Assembly: GCA_036435485.1 (NCBI GenBank)
Contig: CM071600.1
Location: forward strand, 47,799,546-47,863,545
DNA length: 64,000 nt
Direction: 5' to 3'
Source: Saposhnikovia divaricata
Taxonomy: Eukaryota > Streptophyta > Magnoliopsida > Apiales > Apiaceae
The notes beneath the pieces were generated by a model. The model had not been told where the DNA came from and ran no database searches. It saw only the letters and a list, made by a program, of their open reading frames with translations. The position numbers were made by a program, and so were the translations under genes. This document shows positions 24,831 to 35,145 of the stretch, in pieces (within the stretch, counting starts at the first letter, position 1; every line of letters begins with the position of its first letter).

Positions 24831-25342
24831 TGTTAAATATAATTGATGTGTTTTAATCAGTGTTTAAGTGTTACAGGGAGTTATCAGAGTTTAGCTGGAA
24901 GCAGTCAGAGTTTGAGTAAACTCTGACAGGTGGAAGCTCGACAGAGTTTGTCAAACTCTGTCTGGAGGAAGCGCGTCTACTGTTCAACAGTGATTGAAGA
25001 TTAATTATGGAAGCGATATCTTTGAAGATTGGATAGCTATCAAAGAGATCGAGTTGACATAGGAGACGTGTGACAATCTGTAATTGATATCATTGTATAG
25101 CTGATTATTAGGAATATCAATTAGAGATTGTATCGTAGCTGTATGGTATATAAATACAGATAGGTTAACCCTAGAAGGGTATCGATAACGAATTATCTTT
25201 ATTGTAACCTAGCAGCTCTTTGTGATATTTTACATCACGAAGAGGGTTCGAAATACAAGAAGTTTTTTTTTAAGTGTATAAACGCTTTTACTTGTTAATC
25301 TCTCATACAAAGTTGATTATTAATTGTGTATTCGGCCTAACA
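24831..25342 (+). repeat. 3' LTR of element B
   Basis: It is 512 bp and 99.4% identical to the 5' LTR by direct comparison, and is followed by the target duplication TAAAC. Confidence 0.97.
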
Positions 25343-25770
25343 TAAACATTTCCTTTTCTAAAGCCTGTCAATACCACATTGTTGTCTTCCTTGGCAGAAA
25401 CAACACAGGCTTCTTTTGTGAACTTTACTTCATAGTCTTTGTCACAAATCTGACTGACACTCAGCAAATTGTGCTTCAAACCTTCAACTAAAGCCACTTC
25501 TTCAATGATGACATTGTCTTTTGAAATCAGGCCATATCCCTTAGTATATCCTTTGCTGTCATCTCCAAACGTAATTCTAGGGCCAGCTCCTTCCTTGAAC
25601 TCTGTGAGCAGGGTTAAATCTCCTGTCATGTGCCTAGAGCATCCACTGTCTAGGTACCATAGATTCCTTCTGTTTCCCTGCACACATTTCAAAAACAAAT
25701 CAAGTTGATTTTGGTACCCAAGCTTCCTTGGGTCCTTTCTTGTTAGCCTTTGACTTTGCACTCTTAGCAT
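25343..25770 (-). pseudogene. Element A pol, proximal part: protease
   Basis: This is the N-terminal part of pol, in the +1 frame relative to gag and overlapping the gag end by about 70 bp. The aspartic protease motif is visible as LWYLDSGCSRHMTG, with LKHNLLSVSQICDK downstream as in other Copia proteins. The frame is cut at 25343-25347 by element B and resumes at 12850. On the minus strand a pyrimidine-rich stretch ending TGTGTGCAG, acceptor-like, lies just before GGAAACAGAAGG, the same place as in element B. Confidence 0.9.
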
Positions 25771-28108
25771 TCTTCAACTTAGGTGTAGATGCTTGAGTGA
25801 TGGGGTTTGACAAATGCTCATTTGCATGAATATTTGATGCATGCATGTGTGGAAAATTGGCATACATATTATTCATGTTAGGTATGTTCCATGACATTTG
25901 TGGCACATTCATAGATTGAAAGTAAGGATTAGACACATTTGGCATGTTCACATATGGATTTGAAAAACTAGCATTTTGATACAAACCAGGCATAACAGGC
26001 ATTGCAAGCATACATGGCATTGGTTGAGGTACATGAACAGGAGCCTTGTTGACAATCTTGCAATTAGAAGATAGATGATTGACACTATTACAATTACTAC
26101 AAGTTTTCCTAGGAGCAAACTTGTCAGGAGAGTAATTGTTTTTCTTGTTGATGCCTATCTTACCATTTCTGTTCTTTTTCTTTTTATCCTCAATTTCTAC
26201 CTTTTCATTATCTGATTTACCAACAGCCTTTTTGTTGTGTAAATCACCTGCCTTAGCCTTCCCACTGGATTTGGTTTTGCTGCACTCACCACTAACAAAA
26301 TTCTTGTTGACTGGACCATACTTGATATCCAGTTTCCTGAGTTCCTTCTTACTAACAAACTTTTTGTTAGTCGACGGATACCTCTCATCCGTTGACGGTT
26401 CATCTGTCAACGGATGATCACTATCCATTGATTCACAAATAGTCTCTAGATCCTCAAGGCCATGTTCTAGCTCCTTTTTCTTTTGAGTCCAGGTATCCTT
26501 CACAAACGATTCTATTCCCTGAACTTCTATTATGTTTTGAGAAATATTCCTACAACTTTGAAATTTAGCAATTATCCCTTGTTCTTTTTCAAGCTGGTCT
26601 TTTAAAATCAGTTCTCTTTTTAACACAGCTTCAAGTTCACTTTTAGCATTATTGCAATCAACTCTCATTTTCTCAAATTCTAGAAATTGAGTTTCTAGAG
26701 CAGCATTTCTATCACTTAAAAACAGATTAGACTCTTTAATCCTATTGTTCTCTTTAGTAAGTGATTTTAGAGTAACACTTAAGTGATATAGTTCAGTAGA
26801 CATTTCATCTATAACACTATTGCATTCCTCTTTGGTGAGCTCAGAGAGATTAGTAGAAAATACCTGATTGCTAGCTGAACTTGCTTCCTGCTCTCCAGAA
26901 TCAGCCATTAAAGCAAGGTTGACTAACTCAACATCATCATCAGAATGATTGTCATCAACAGCCCAGTCATACTCTTGGGTCAAGAATGCCTTTCCTTTCT
27001 GCCTGAGAAGATCAAAATATTTCTTCTTATAGTCAACAGCCTCAGTTGACTTTCCCTTGTTCTCAGATCTAGGTTTCCTGCATTCACTTATCATGTGACC
27101 AGCAATTCCACAATTGTAGCATTTAATTTTGGATTTATCCACATAGTTGCTTGTGGAAAAATCCTTGTTAAATGGCTTGGCCACCCCAGAGTTTCTCTTG
27201 AATTTCAGCTTAGAGAATCTCCTAGATAGAAAAGCTAAGTGCTCATCTATCTCATCCAATTCATCCTGATGAAGAACATTCAATTCCTCAAACACCTTTT
27301 CCTTGCTCCTGCTTGATTCTGCTCTACCTTTACAAACCTCCCTGTTTGGTATAGAACTAGTAGTTTCTGTCCTTTCCTCCTTTTGCTCCAAGTTGGCAAC
27401 AAGTGCAACTGACCCACTTTTCTTTTGAGAATTCTCAATCTCTTCATCCTGCTCCATTTCCAGCTCATAGGTCTTTAAAGTTCCATAGAGCCTTTCAAGA
27501 GTAAATGTCTTGTACTCTTGAGTGTTTCTTAGAGAAACAGTCATTGGCTTCCATTCCTTGGGCAGTGATATCAGAAATTTGAGATTAGAATCTTTAACTT
27601 GATAGATTCTTCCATACAGTTTCAAACCATTTAGTAGATTTTGAAATCTACTAAATGTATCATTCAATGTTTCTCCACTCTTAAAGTGAAAATGTTCATA
27701 CTGTTGGATTAATAGTTGCATCTTGTTTTCCCTTACCTGTTCTGTTCCTTCACAAAGGGTTTGAACAGTGTCCCATACTTCCTTGGCGGTAGTACAGTTA
27801 ATAACATTGTCAACCATGTCTGTTTCTAGACCATTGAACAGAATATTCATGGTCTTTTTGTCTTTGTGGACTTCTGTAATATCTTCAAGACTCCACTCAG
27901 AAACAGGTTTGGGAATGAGAGTGTCAGGCACACCTTCAGCCAGGCCAACTCTTGTTGCAGTCTTCATTGGAACGTGAGGACCCTTGTCAATGCAATCCAA
28001 AAAGCCCTCATCAATAGACGAGAGATGTAAACGCATTTTTACTTTCCAATGAAAGTAATTTTCTCTATCAAGAACTGGAATCTTTACTCCATAATCCTTC
28101 TTAGACAT
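25700..28108 (-). CDS. Element A gag (capsid/nucleocapsid), open
   Basis: ATG at 28108 (MSKKDYGVKIPVLDRENYF) opens an 802-residue frame ending at TGA 25700-25702. The frame is open slightly further upstream but without an ATG. The N-terminal Copia gag domain includes YFHWKVKMRLHL and CTTAKEVWDTV. A CCHC knuckle CYNCGIAGHMISEC lies near residue 330, followed by a coiled-coil-like region and a second Cys-His box CSNCNSVNHLSSNC near residue 668. The C-terminal part is Met/Asn/Pro-rich. This is the only undamaged large ORF in elements A and B. It would supply the particle protein, and could act in trans. Confidence 0.93.
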   Translation of the reverse strand: MSKKDYGVKIPVLDRENYFHWKVKMRLHLSSIDEGFLDCIDKGPHVPMKTATRVGLAEGVPDTLIPKPVSEWSLEDITEVHKDKKTMNILFNGLETDMVDNVINCTTAKEVWDTVQTLCEGTEQVRENKMQLLIQQYEHFHFKSGETLNDTFSRFQNLLNGLKLYGRIYQVKDSNLKFLISLPKEWKPMTVSLRNTQEYKTFTLERLYGTLKTYELEMEQDEEIENSQKKSGSVALVANLEQKEERTETTSSIPNREVCKGRAESSRSKEKVFEELNVLHQDELDEIDEHLAFLSRRFSKLKFKRNSGVAKPFNKDFSTSNYVDKSKIKCYNCGIAGHMISECRKPRSENKGKSTEAVDYKKKYFDLLRQKGKAFLTQEYDWAVDDNHSDDDVELVNLALMADSGEQEASSASNQVFSTNLSELTKEECNSVIDEMSTELYHLSVTLKSLTKENNRIKESNLFLSDRNAALETQFLEFEKMRVDCNNAKSELEAVLKRELILKDQLEKEQGIIAKFQSCRNISQNIIEVQGIESFVKDTWTQKKKELEHGLEDLETICESMDSDHPLTDEPSTDERYPSTNKKFVSKKELRKLDIKYGPVNKNFVSGECSKTKSSGKAKAGDLHNKKAVGKSDNEKVEIEDKKKKNRNGKIGINKKNNYSPDKFAPRKTCSNCNSVNHLSSNCKIVNKAPVHVPQPMPCMLAMPVMPGLYQNASFSNPYVNMPNVSNPYFQSMNVPQMSWNIPNMNNMYANFPHMHASNIHANEHLSNPITQASTPKLKNAKSAKSKANKKGPKEAWVPKST

Positions 28109-28153
28109 GTTGGAAGTGTGTTGATCTTTAAACTTCAAATATGTTAGAAGCTT

Positions 28154-28165
28154 GCTTTGATACCA
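28154..28165 (-). other. Primer binding site of element A
   Basis: The minus strand reads TGGTATCAAAGC two bases inside the LTR edge. It matches the initiator-tRNA primer site with one change from TGGTATCAGAGC. Confidence 0.88.
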
Positions 28166-28167
28166 AT

Positions 28168-29196
28168 TGTTATTCCCAGATTACACACTTGTATAATTGT
28201 AGAAGGGGGGGTTGAATACAATTCTTGATATTTATAAATTTCTGATAAGAACTCCAGAAATCTATACTTAGATAATTGCTGTAAAAAGATTAATGCACAA
28301 ACAAATAAAAATCAGGTGGTTAAATGCACCACCTGAAGCTTTTATTCGAAGAAAACTCTGTGATACAAAAGTACACAGCTTCTGTTTTACAACTCTTTGC
28401 TTTCTAAGAATATTCAATAGAAACCCTAAGCAAAATGTATCTGTTTTCTTAGCCTACAAAGAGTTGCTACACTTGGTTATAAATCCCAAGTTTTACAAGT
28501 ACTACTGGAATAAGATAATATTAATCTAATTCTAGTTGACTTGCTACTACACTCCAAATACACATGTAGCCGAAAGGTTGTCCTTGTGATCAGACATGTC
28601 TCCTGCACCTTTCTTGTATTCATAGTGTAAACGGAAGCTTCTTTCTTCTGTGTTTCCAAAGTATGGCTGCCATACTGCTTTTTGTATCTACTATCAACCC
28701 ATGTGATCTGTCAGTCAAACATGTCCTTATCAACTGCTAATCCCCATCTTATCATAGAAGACAGTGTCAATGATTATCCGTTGATGTTGTACACTGACAT
28801 CCGTTGATGATGTATTGAGCTGTATCCGTTGATATTGAGACTTGAGCTGTATCCGTTGATAGAGTGGATTTGAGTTGTATCCGTTGATAGAGTTTTGTCT
28901 TCATCTGTTGATACACTTTCACTTAGACAGAATTACATAGCATAGCTTATTTACAATTGGCTACCCTATTCTGCCTATCCGTTGATGGTCAACATGACTG
29001 TGGATAAAAACACTATCAACTGATAACATAGAGATACTGCAGTATGCTACAAAACCTCATCCGTTGATGAGCTACCTGTCAACGGATAGAGTTATAAATC
29101 CTCATCCATTGACAGCTACAAAACCTTATACAATTTGATTGATTGTGAAGTTATCATCAAGTACAACATACTCTCAAGTACAACATATTCCTAACA
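28168..29196 (-). repeat. 5' LTR of element A
   Basis: This is 1029 bp, next to the PBS. It matches 3450-4462 except for about 12 substitutions, one single-base indel near 28636 and a 17-bp partial duplication near 29170-29187 (CTCAAGTACAACATA-type). It carries the same cluster of ATCCGTTGAT words. Confidence 0.93.
28478..28486 (-). promoter_or_regulatory. Candidate LTR TATA box of element A
   Basis: On the minus strand GATTTATAA lies about 310 bp before the internal LTR edge, a reasonable U3 position. Other TATA-like words exist in the LTR, so this is tentative. Confidence 0.3.
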
Positions 29197-29360
29197 TAAG
29201 AAATTTCCATTTTTCAGTTGTCATTTTCAACCAGTTTTTTGAAATATATATATATATATGTATGTATGTATATTTCAAAAAACTGGTTGAAAATGACAAC
29301 TGAAAAATGAAAATATATATATGGAAACTGGTCACCAGCCACAGTTGTATATTTTTAAAT
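29197..29360. repeat. GTTGCAT-type repeat, right half, with a perfect 41-bp hairpin
   Basis: This continues the repeat cut at 3449. Arms 29208-29248 and 29269-29309 are exact inverted copies (CATTTTTCAGTTGTCATTTT and its complement at the ends) around a TA/TG-rich loop. Related but diverged hairpins lie at 41450-41520 and 41991-42074. Confidence 0.85.
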
Positions 29361-29475
29361 ATCCAACCAACCCATCTTATACCATTAAAATGACCAGTCA
29401 ACGGTCAGGATGCAGAGACACTTACGCTATATTATATAGCATAGCGTATACGCTATATAATAGAGCGTAATATGC
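29361..29475. repeat. Left terminal inverted repeat of element C
   Basis: It pairs imperfectly with 41036-41145. The inner part is a set of nested palindromes built from TTACGCTATATTATATAGC and its complement. Confidence 0.7.
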
Positions 29476-32247
29476 TATATAATATAGCATATCATTAATT
29501 CCTTTTTTACCCCTTAAATGTTCCGCTCTATTATATGTCTTAGCCGAGATATCATTTTGTGAGTGTTCTTGAGTTTATACTCAATCTTAAATCATTTGGA
29601 GATATATTTTACACCATCACAAACTTAATCTACACCAATCTAACCCTATTTCTAATCTACCAATCTTAATTTATTTGTCAAATTTTACCCAAATTTTTTC
29701 AAATTGAAGATTTTGAAGATTTTGAAGATTGAGCTTGGAGTACCAATCCCAAATTAAGATTTTTGAAGATTGAGCTTGGAATTTAAGGTTAGCTCTCTAT
29801 TTAACCCATGGCTTCTTTCATTTTTTCAAAGTTAAAATCTCCTAATAAGACACCTAGTAAGATTGAGATTGAGGTAGAAAATGAAGATGTTAACGAAAGT
29901 CCGCACACACCTAAAATAATAGATCTTGATGATGATAATAATGAAGATGTTAAGAATAATGATGGTGATGTTGTCTATGATGTTGTTGATGATGGTGATG
30001 ATGTTGATGATAATGATGATGGTGAAGATGTTGAGAATGGTGTTTCTTTGGATGATTGAATGATGTTTGCCCATGTGTTGGTCAATTATTCGATAGTTTA
30101 GATGAAGCGAAGAGGTTTTATAGAGATTATGGTAGGCGTATTGGTTTTGAAGTAATAATTAGAACTACACATAAACGTTCAAAAAATAACAAAATTTGTT
30201 CGCGTTTGTATATATGTCGAAAGGGTGGGAGATTAGCCTCAAAATCTTTGGATGATGAAGATGAAGTTCCGAAAAAAAAGAGAAATAGAGATTCTCTTGG
30301 AAGAACAAAATGTAAGGCGCGAATGTATGTTGTTCATAGAGAGAAATCAAATAAGTGGGAGGTAACATTGGTTCATTTGGTACACAATCATGAGATGGTT
30401 TGACCTAGTAAGGTACATTTCATGCAAAGGCCAAGAAACATAACACCCATCATGCGAGAATTGATTATAATTTTGAGTAAGTCGGGTATTGGGCCTCAAC
30501 AATCTTTGAATGTAATGGGTGAGCTTACGGGAAGCTTAGTGAATATTGGATTTACTAGTCAAGACATTCAGAATGTTTTGCGTGATATTAGAAATCATGT
30601 ATTTGATTCGAGTGATGCCAAAGAAGGTTTGACATTACTCCAAGAATTGAAATGTAATAGTTTTGGAGAATTTTTCTATCGAGTAGATGTTGATGAGGAT
30701 AATCGGGTGCGTTCCATGTTGTGGGTTGATCCAAGATCATTAAATGTATATAAAATTTTTGGAGATGTGGTAGTATTTGACTCCACATAGCGCACAAATA
30801 GGTACAGTATACCATTTGTACCTATTACGGGGGTGAACCACCACTACCAATCCATATTGTTTGGTTTTGCACTAATAAGGGATGAGAAATAAAGTTCTTA
30901 TATATGGGTTTTGAAGAATTGCTTGGAAGCTATAGGACACAACCCTCCAATCTCCATCATCACCGATCAAGACATTGCACTTGGAAATGTAATTGCCGAA
31001 GTTTTACCAAACAGGAACCATCTTTATTGTACTTGGCATATAAGTAATAAATTCGGGGAGAAGTTATCCGATTTGTACACATATGAACCACATTTCAAAG
31101 AAGATTTCAACTTATGTTTGTACAAGTCAATGACGGTTGAACAATTTGAAGATAGGTGGAATGATTTGTTTGAAAAATATAACTTGGTTAATCATGGTTG
31201 GTTGCAAGAAATGTATTCCGTTCGACATAAGTGGGTTCGTGTGTACACTAAACTTCATTTCACTACCGGGATAACCACTACCTCGAGAAGTGAGTCAGTG
31301 AATGCATTTTTTGACGAGTATGTAAATGCTAGAACCGGTTTGAAAGAGTTTATAGAGAATTCACAAAATGCGTTGGAGAAACAATATCTTCGTGAGAAAG
31401 AAGTGGACTATGAAACAAAGTATAAGGAAAGGTCAAGAATAATATCACTACGCCATAGATTGCTTATAGCAACCCCAAAACTATGTTACTATAGACCCTG
31501 TTTAAAGTTGCTATAGGCCAAAATCGGGCTATGGTAACACTTCAGCCGTGTTAGGTTCTCAGCAGTAACTATAGGTACCAAAGGTAACATCAAAAACAAC
31601 CTATGGTAAATTGACAAATGCGGTTACTAAAGACCTCTATAGCAACATCTCAAACACTCTACAACAACATAGTTTGTGTGTTACAATAGATATTACAATT
31701 TTGCACATGGGCAGCTGTGGAGCCCACATTTGGATGAGGCCCACAATCTATTGTAACACCCTCTTTTACTAATTGTAACACATTGAGTGTTACATAATTA
31801 AAATCATTTATAACTAAGTTTAGTAACAGAAAAAATTATGACATTTAAATATTACATTTTTCGGTAAAAGAAATCAAGAACCAATTTAATTACATTTCAA
31901 TAACGTCATCCAACATCATTTCAATAACATCAACTAGTAGTAAACCAACCAAATCATCCAAAAATATCTACTAACACTAGCTAATGAACAATACTTAAAA
32001 CGTACAAGTACTAGAACTAATAACATGGTAAATTTCAAAAGACAACCGGTGTCCATCAAAGACTCAAAGATCAATTAATTGAGCTGCAAGAATTGTAAGC
32101 TTCTATTAACTGCTCTCTTTTCCTGTTCAGCTTCTCCTTCTTCTAGTTCAACTTTTGTTTCTGTTAAAATTGAGCCTATGTTAGATATAAAACTTCATCC
32201 ATACAATGGTATGCAGACAAACAAAAACTGAAGTTCACAAACCAAAC

Positions 32248-32990
32248 ATGTCAACAAAATAATCTGAATCCATTGACATTCTATTAAGCCTTGTCATGCT
32301 CTGCTCAAGAGCACGTCGTAGTTTTGCATTGTCTTCCTCGACCTTATTTACTCTACTTTTACTGTGGCCTACCAATTTTTCAGCTTCTGAAAGTTTTGCT
32401 AGGATTTCTTCCTTATCTTTCATTAATATCTCCGCTTGTTGATATGCATCCTAGTCAATATAGAGACCACAAAACCTTAGAATTATGGGTACAAATTATC
32501 TGCAATCGTAGAATCTAATCAGTTGTTGATCCACAAGACAGTGTAATAGTTTTTCATATTGTTGTTCTTTAACACAAATATTTAATGGGAAAATTATCAA
32601 ATAGTCCAACATTTATTAAAGTAGAAAAAGAAAAAAAGGGGGATCACAAAAAAAGTAGCGACAGTTGTGCAAGAATGTATGGTACTTTCACAAAGACATA
32701 TGAACAAACCCAGAAATTCAATTTTAGAACAATTACATAATACAATAGGGCAGTGGTTTTACGTTAAATGATCAGTAAGCTTGGCAGACTCTTCTCTTGC
32801 AACTGCCAATTTTTCTTCCAATTCTTCCTGAGCAATATAAACAATGAAACAACATAATTTTTTTTTAAAATCCTGATGCCAAAAAACATTACGGAGAGGC
32901 ATCTTTTAGTAAGCATGGAAAATAATATTTCACCTTTCCTTCGATTTCGGCATCGTACTGGCCTAGAGCAGTTTACAGGTTAAGTTGTGC
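32248..32990 (-). pseudogene. Captured golgin-candidate exons (coiled-coil, GC3/GC4-like)
   Basis: Three exon-like pieces lie in gene order on the minus strand. Piece 32990-32934 encodes a TALGQYDAEIEGK segment after an AG acceptor and ends at a GT donor, with an in-frame TAA. Piece 32827-32763 encodes EELEEKLAVAREESAKLT. Piece 32450-32248 encodes DAYQQAE, then DNAKLRRALEQSMTRLNRMS. The last matches, from memory, the conserved region before the GRAB/GRIP-related domain of Arabidopsis golgin candidates 3 and 4. The C-terminal IVIKLL part is not seen. Exon phases do not join perfectly at the second junction, so a correct mRNA is doubtful. Known golgins are Golgi-tethering coiled-coil proteins; this copy is a transposon passenger. 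Confidence 0.7.
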
Positions 32991-33393
32991 CTGAAGTTAC
33001 CTGAATGAAGATGGTGGCGTTTCTTTGACTGTAGCTAGAATAGCTATTAAAAAAACATTCATTCAGCTCACAAGTAAATATTGGTTGTACAAAAAGCAAG
33101 CTTTTAGAAATAGAATCATAAGTTCATAAGCTATACCGTTCTTTAATTCATTCCAGTCATATTGATCATCCATATTACATCCTTCGTACTTTGCTTTACT
33201 TCAGTTTCCACCATGCATGGTCGCTCCAACTGAACATGAAGCATGAAACAAGACATATCCACAGAAAATAGATAGAATTATGTATATCTATTAGCTATAA
33301 TCGAAAAATAGAAGTAGAAAGAGAGAGAACTGAAAAGAAAGAGTAAACTCGGGCCTTCTAAGTTAGTCCATCTTAAATCAGGTCAATACATAC

Positions 33394-34664
33394 ATCGATG
33401 ATTGGAGGAGCCAGGTCAAGGCATATCTGGGTAGGGGTACGCTTTGCTATATTCCAGTACCAGGACATCATGTCGTCACCTTGGCAATGTTATGATAAAA
33501 GTGACCCTAAGACCAATAATCTTGTATGACAAAACATAAAACTATGAAGCAGTCACTAGATCTTCAGCCAGTAACACTAAACACTATCAAACAACCAAAT
33601 GGCTAAGGCAACTCTGCAGTTTCTTTCCTCAAAAAGGGGCTTAAACCTTATAAGAAGAAAGTACTGTGCTTCTAGAAGATAAAATTAACACTAGACAAAA
33701 CCTTTAATAGAACATATTACATCCCTTGCATTGTAATTGAATGAAAAGAGGGTCGAAGTTGTCCAGTTGCCGGCAAAAAGAATACACAATCAGAAACAAT
33801 GATGTAGCCTTATGTGACACAGGCAAATCATTAGTTATGTGCCTAAGAAGAACCATAGACCAATTTATCCTTATAAGAGTTCCCATCTCGAATACATTTC
33901 ATAATATGGTCTGTATGAAGAGTAAAAAATGAGATGGACAAGATATATAATCACAAATTTCTTAAGCATTCAACCTATTGATGATTAATTCAACGACACA
34001 AGATCATTCTCGCGTAAAAGACTATATAGCAGTATAACACTGTGCTCTCCAAAATATATATATATATACACATAAATATATATATCTACTGGGTAAGGTC
34101 TACAAAATATATAAATACCCAAGCACATATTTGCTTCCACCGAAGCTCATACACTTGACCTTTGATAATTAAGGACGAGGGATATCAGTTAAGTTCCAAT
34201 CAAATATATGTACTGGACATCTGTTACCTGACCCAGAAACTGTAATAAGTTAAAGACATAGATTGAGACAAAATTAAACGCTGTATCAATCAGTTCATGA
34301 GCATCTTCCAGATTATTCACCACAGCCTAAAAAACCACAACACCACACAAAATTAAACACCGTAAAGCATACAATAGGTTCATAACAAAGAAAAAAGACA
34401 TGCACCAATGTACCATTCCAATATTAAAAAATAAACATTCTTATCTTAATTAATATATAAAGATTAACATAATACAAATAATGGATTCATACAAAAAAAC
34501 ACCATACCATCACAAAGTTAGACAATCGATAACAGTAAATTATGTGATATACGCGATACCTGAAAGCAAGTGACAGTCTGAAAGCAACGAAGCTTCTGCG
34601 AAAAATCAGCAAGACAATAGTATGATGAAGCACTCTGTTCGTCCCTAATCATTCGACTTCGGAC
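33394..34664 (-). pseudogene. Captured exons of an unidentified gene in the CACTA element
   Basis: Exon 34664-34560 (105 nt, 35 codons, SRMIRDEQSASSYYCLADFS) ends in CAG followed by GTATCG. Exon 34326-34228 (99 nt, 33 codons, AVVNNLEDAHELIDTAF and FNLLQFLGQ) is preceded by TTTTTTAG and followed by GTAACAG. Both are whole-codon exons in one phase, strong evidence of real coding origin. A third candidate, 33479-33394 (MMSWYWNIAKRTPTQICLD), ends before GTATGT. I do not recognise the protein. They lie upstream of the golgin pieces on the same strand, so a chimeric transcript is possible. Confidence 0.55.
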
Positions 34665-35042
34665 CTCCAACAATACAAATAATCAGAAGATTCTCACTAT
34701 AAGCTCCAGCAATCCAACACAAACCAACACATCATTTCAGAACAATACCCATCATTTCAGCACAATCTAACAGGCATCCCTGCAAACCAACTCCAACAAG
34801 ATCATAAAAGTAAATGTTCAACACTGCAAAATTAACAAAGGAAAATAGACCTTAGCGTCAAGCATCCGGACCCATCATTGATAGACGTTCTAATATATGC
34901 TAAAATCAGAAAGTACACAAATGCAATTAGATTTCTATACATGTTCCAGAAACGGAAACTCCAAGAATATTACATTATTGTGATGCTTAAAATCTACCAA
35001 AAAGTCGAAAAATTAATACAACCGAGGAAGAAACATAACAAA

Positions 35043-35145
35043 AAAGAGAGAGGGGGGAGAGAGACATAGAGATCGAGACAGAGATAGGGGAGAGAGATAC
35101 AGAGAGAGAGATAGAGAGAGGGACGGAAAGAGAGGGAAAGAGAGA
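35043..35145. repeat. GA-rich microsatellite in the CACTA element
   Basis: This impure (GA)n tract of about 100 bp lies between the captured exons and a leader-like region at 35150-35340. On the minus strand it forms a CT-rich tract like those in plant 5' leaders and first introns. Confidence 0.8.

Larger units (their letters stand above)
12851..25342 (+). mobile_element. Element B: SIRE-type Ty1/Copia retrotransposon nested in element A
   Basis: Two 512-bp LTRs (12851-13362 and 24831-25342) begin TGTTAAATAT, end TTCGGCCTAACA and differ at only three positions. The flanks carry the 5-bp duplication TAAAC (12846-12850 and 25343-25347). Order: LTR, PBS, gag, pol, a 2.2-kb spacer with an antisense ORF, a long third ORF, PPT, LTR. 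The full length of 12,492 bp and the ORF content fit the SIRE/Maximus lineage. It is inserted in the opposite orientation to element A, between the protease and integrase regions. Gag, pol and ORF3 each carry in-frame stops despite the youth of the copy. Confidence 0.97.
3450..29196 (-). mobile_element. Element A: SIRE-type Ty1/Copia retrotransposon with a nested insertion
   Basis: Paired LTRs of about 1 kb (3450-4462 and 28168-29196) begin TGTTATTCCC and end CCTAACA on the plus strand and are flanked by the 5-bp duplication TAAGA (3445-3449 and 29197-29201). The element reads on the minus strand: LTR, PBS, gag, protease-integrase-RT-RNase H, a long third ORF, PPT, LTR. Without nested element B it is about 13.25 kb. 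The large size, the ORF downstream of pol and the GGGGGAGAT-type PPT fit the SIRE/Maximus lineage. The LTRs differ at about 12 of 1012 aligned positions plus two indels, so insertion was recent. Pol and the third ORF are broken; gag is open. Confidence 0.95.

Noticed and set aside
29832..30074. Minus-strand Ile/Asn-rich frame opposite the transposase leader
   Set aside because: It is the complement of the Asp-rich GAT/GATGAT stretch in the MULE transposase and has no independent support.
32090..32220. Minus-strand ELEEGEAEQEKRAV segment as a further golgin exon
   Set aside because: An acceptor-like TTTAACAG precedes it, but the reading phase after splicing gives an immediate stop and the sequence does not match the conserved domain expected there.
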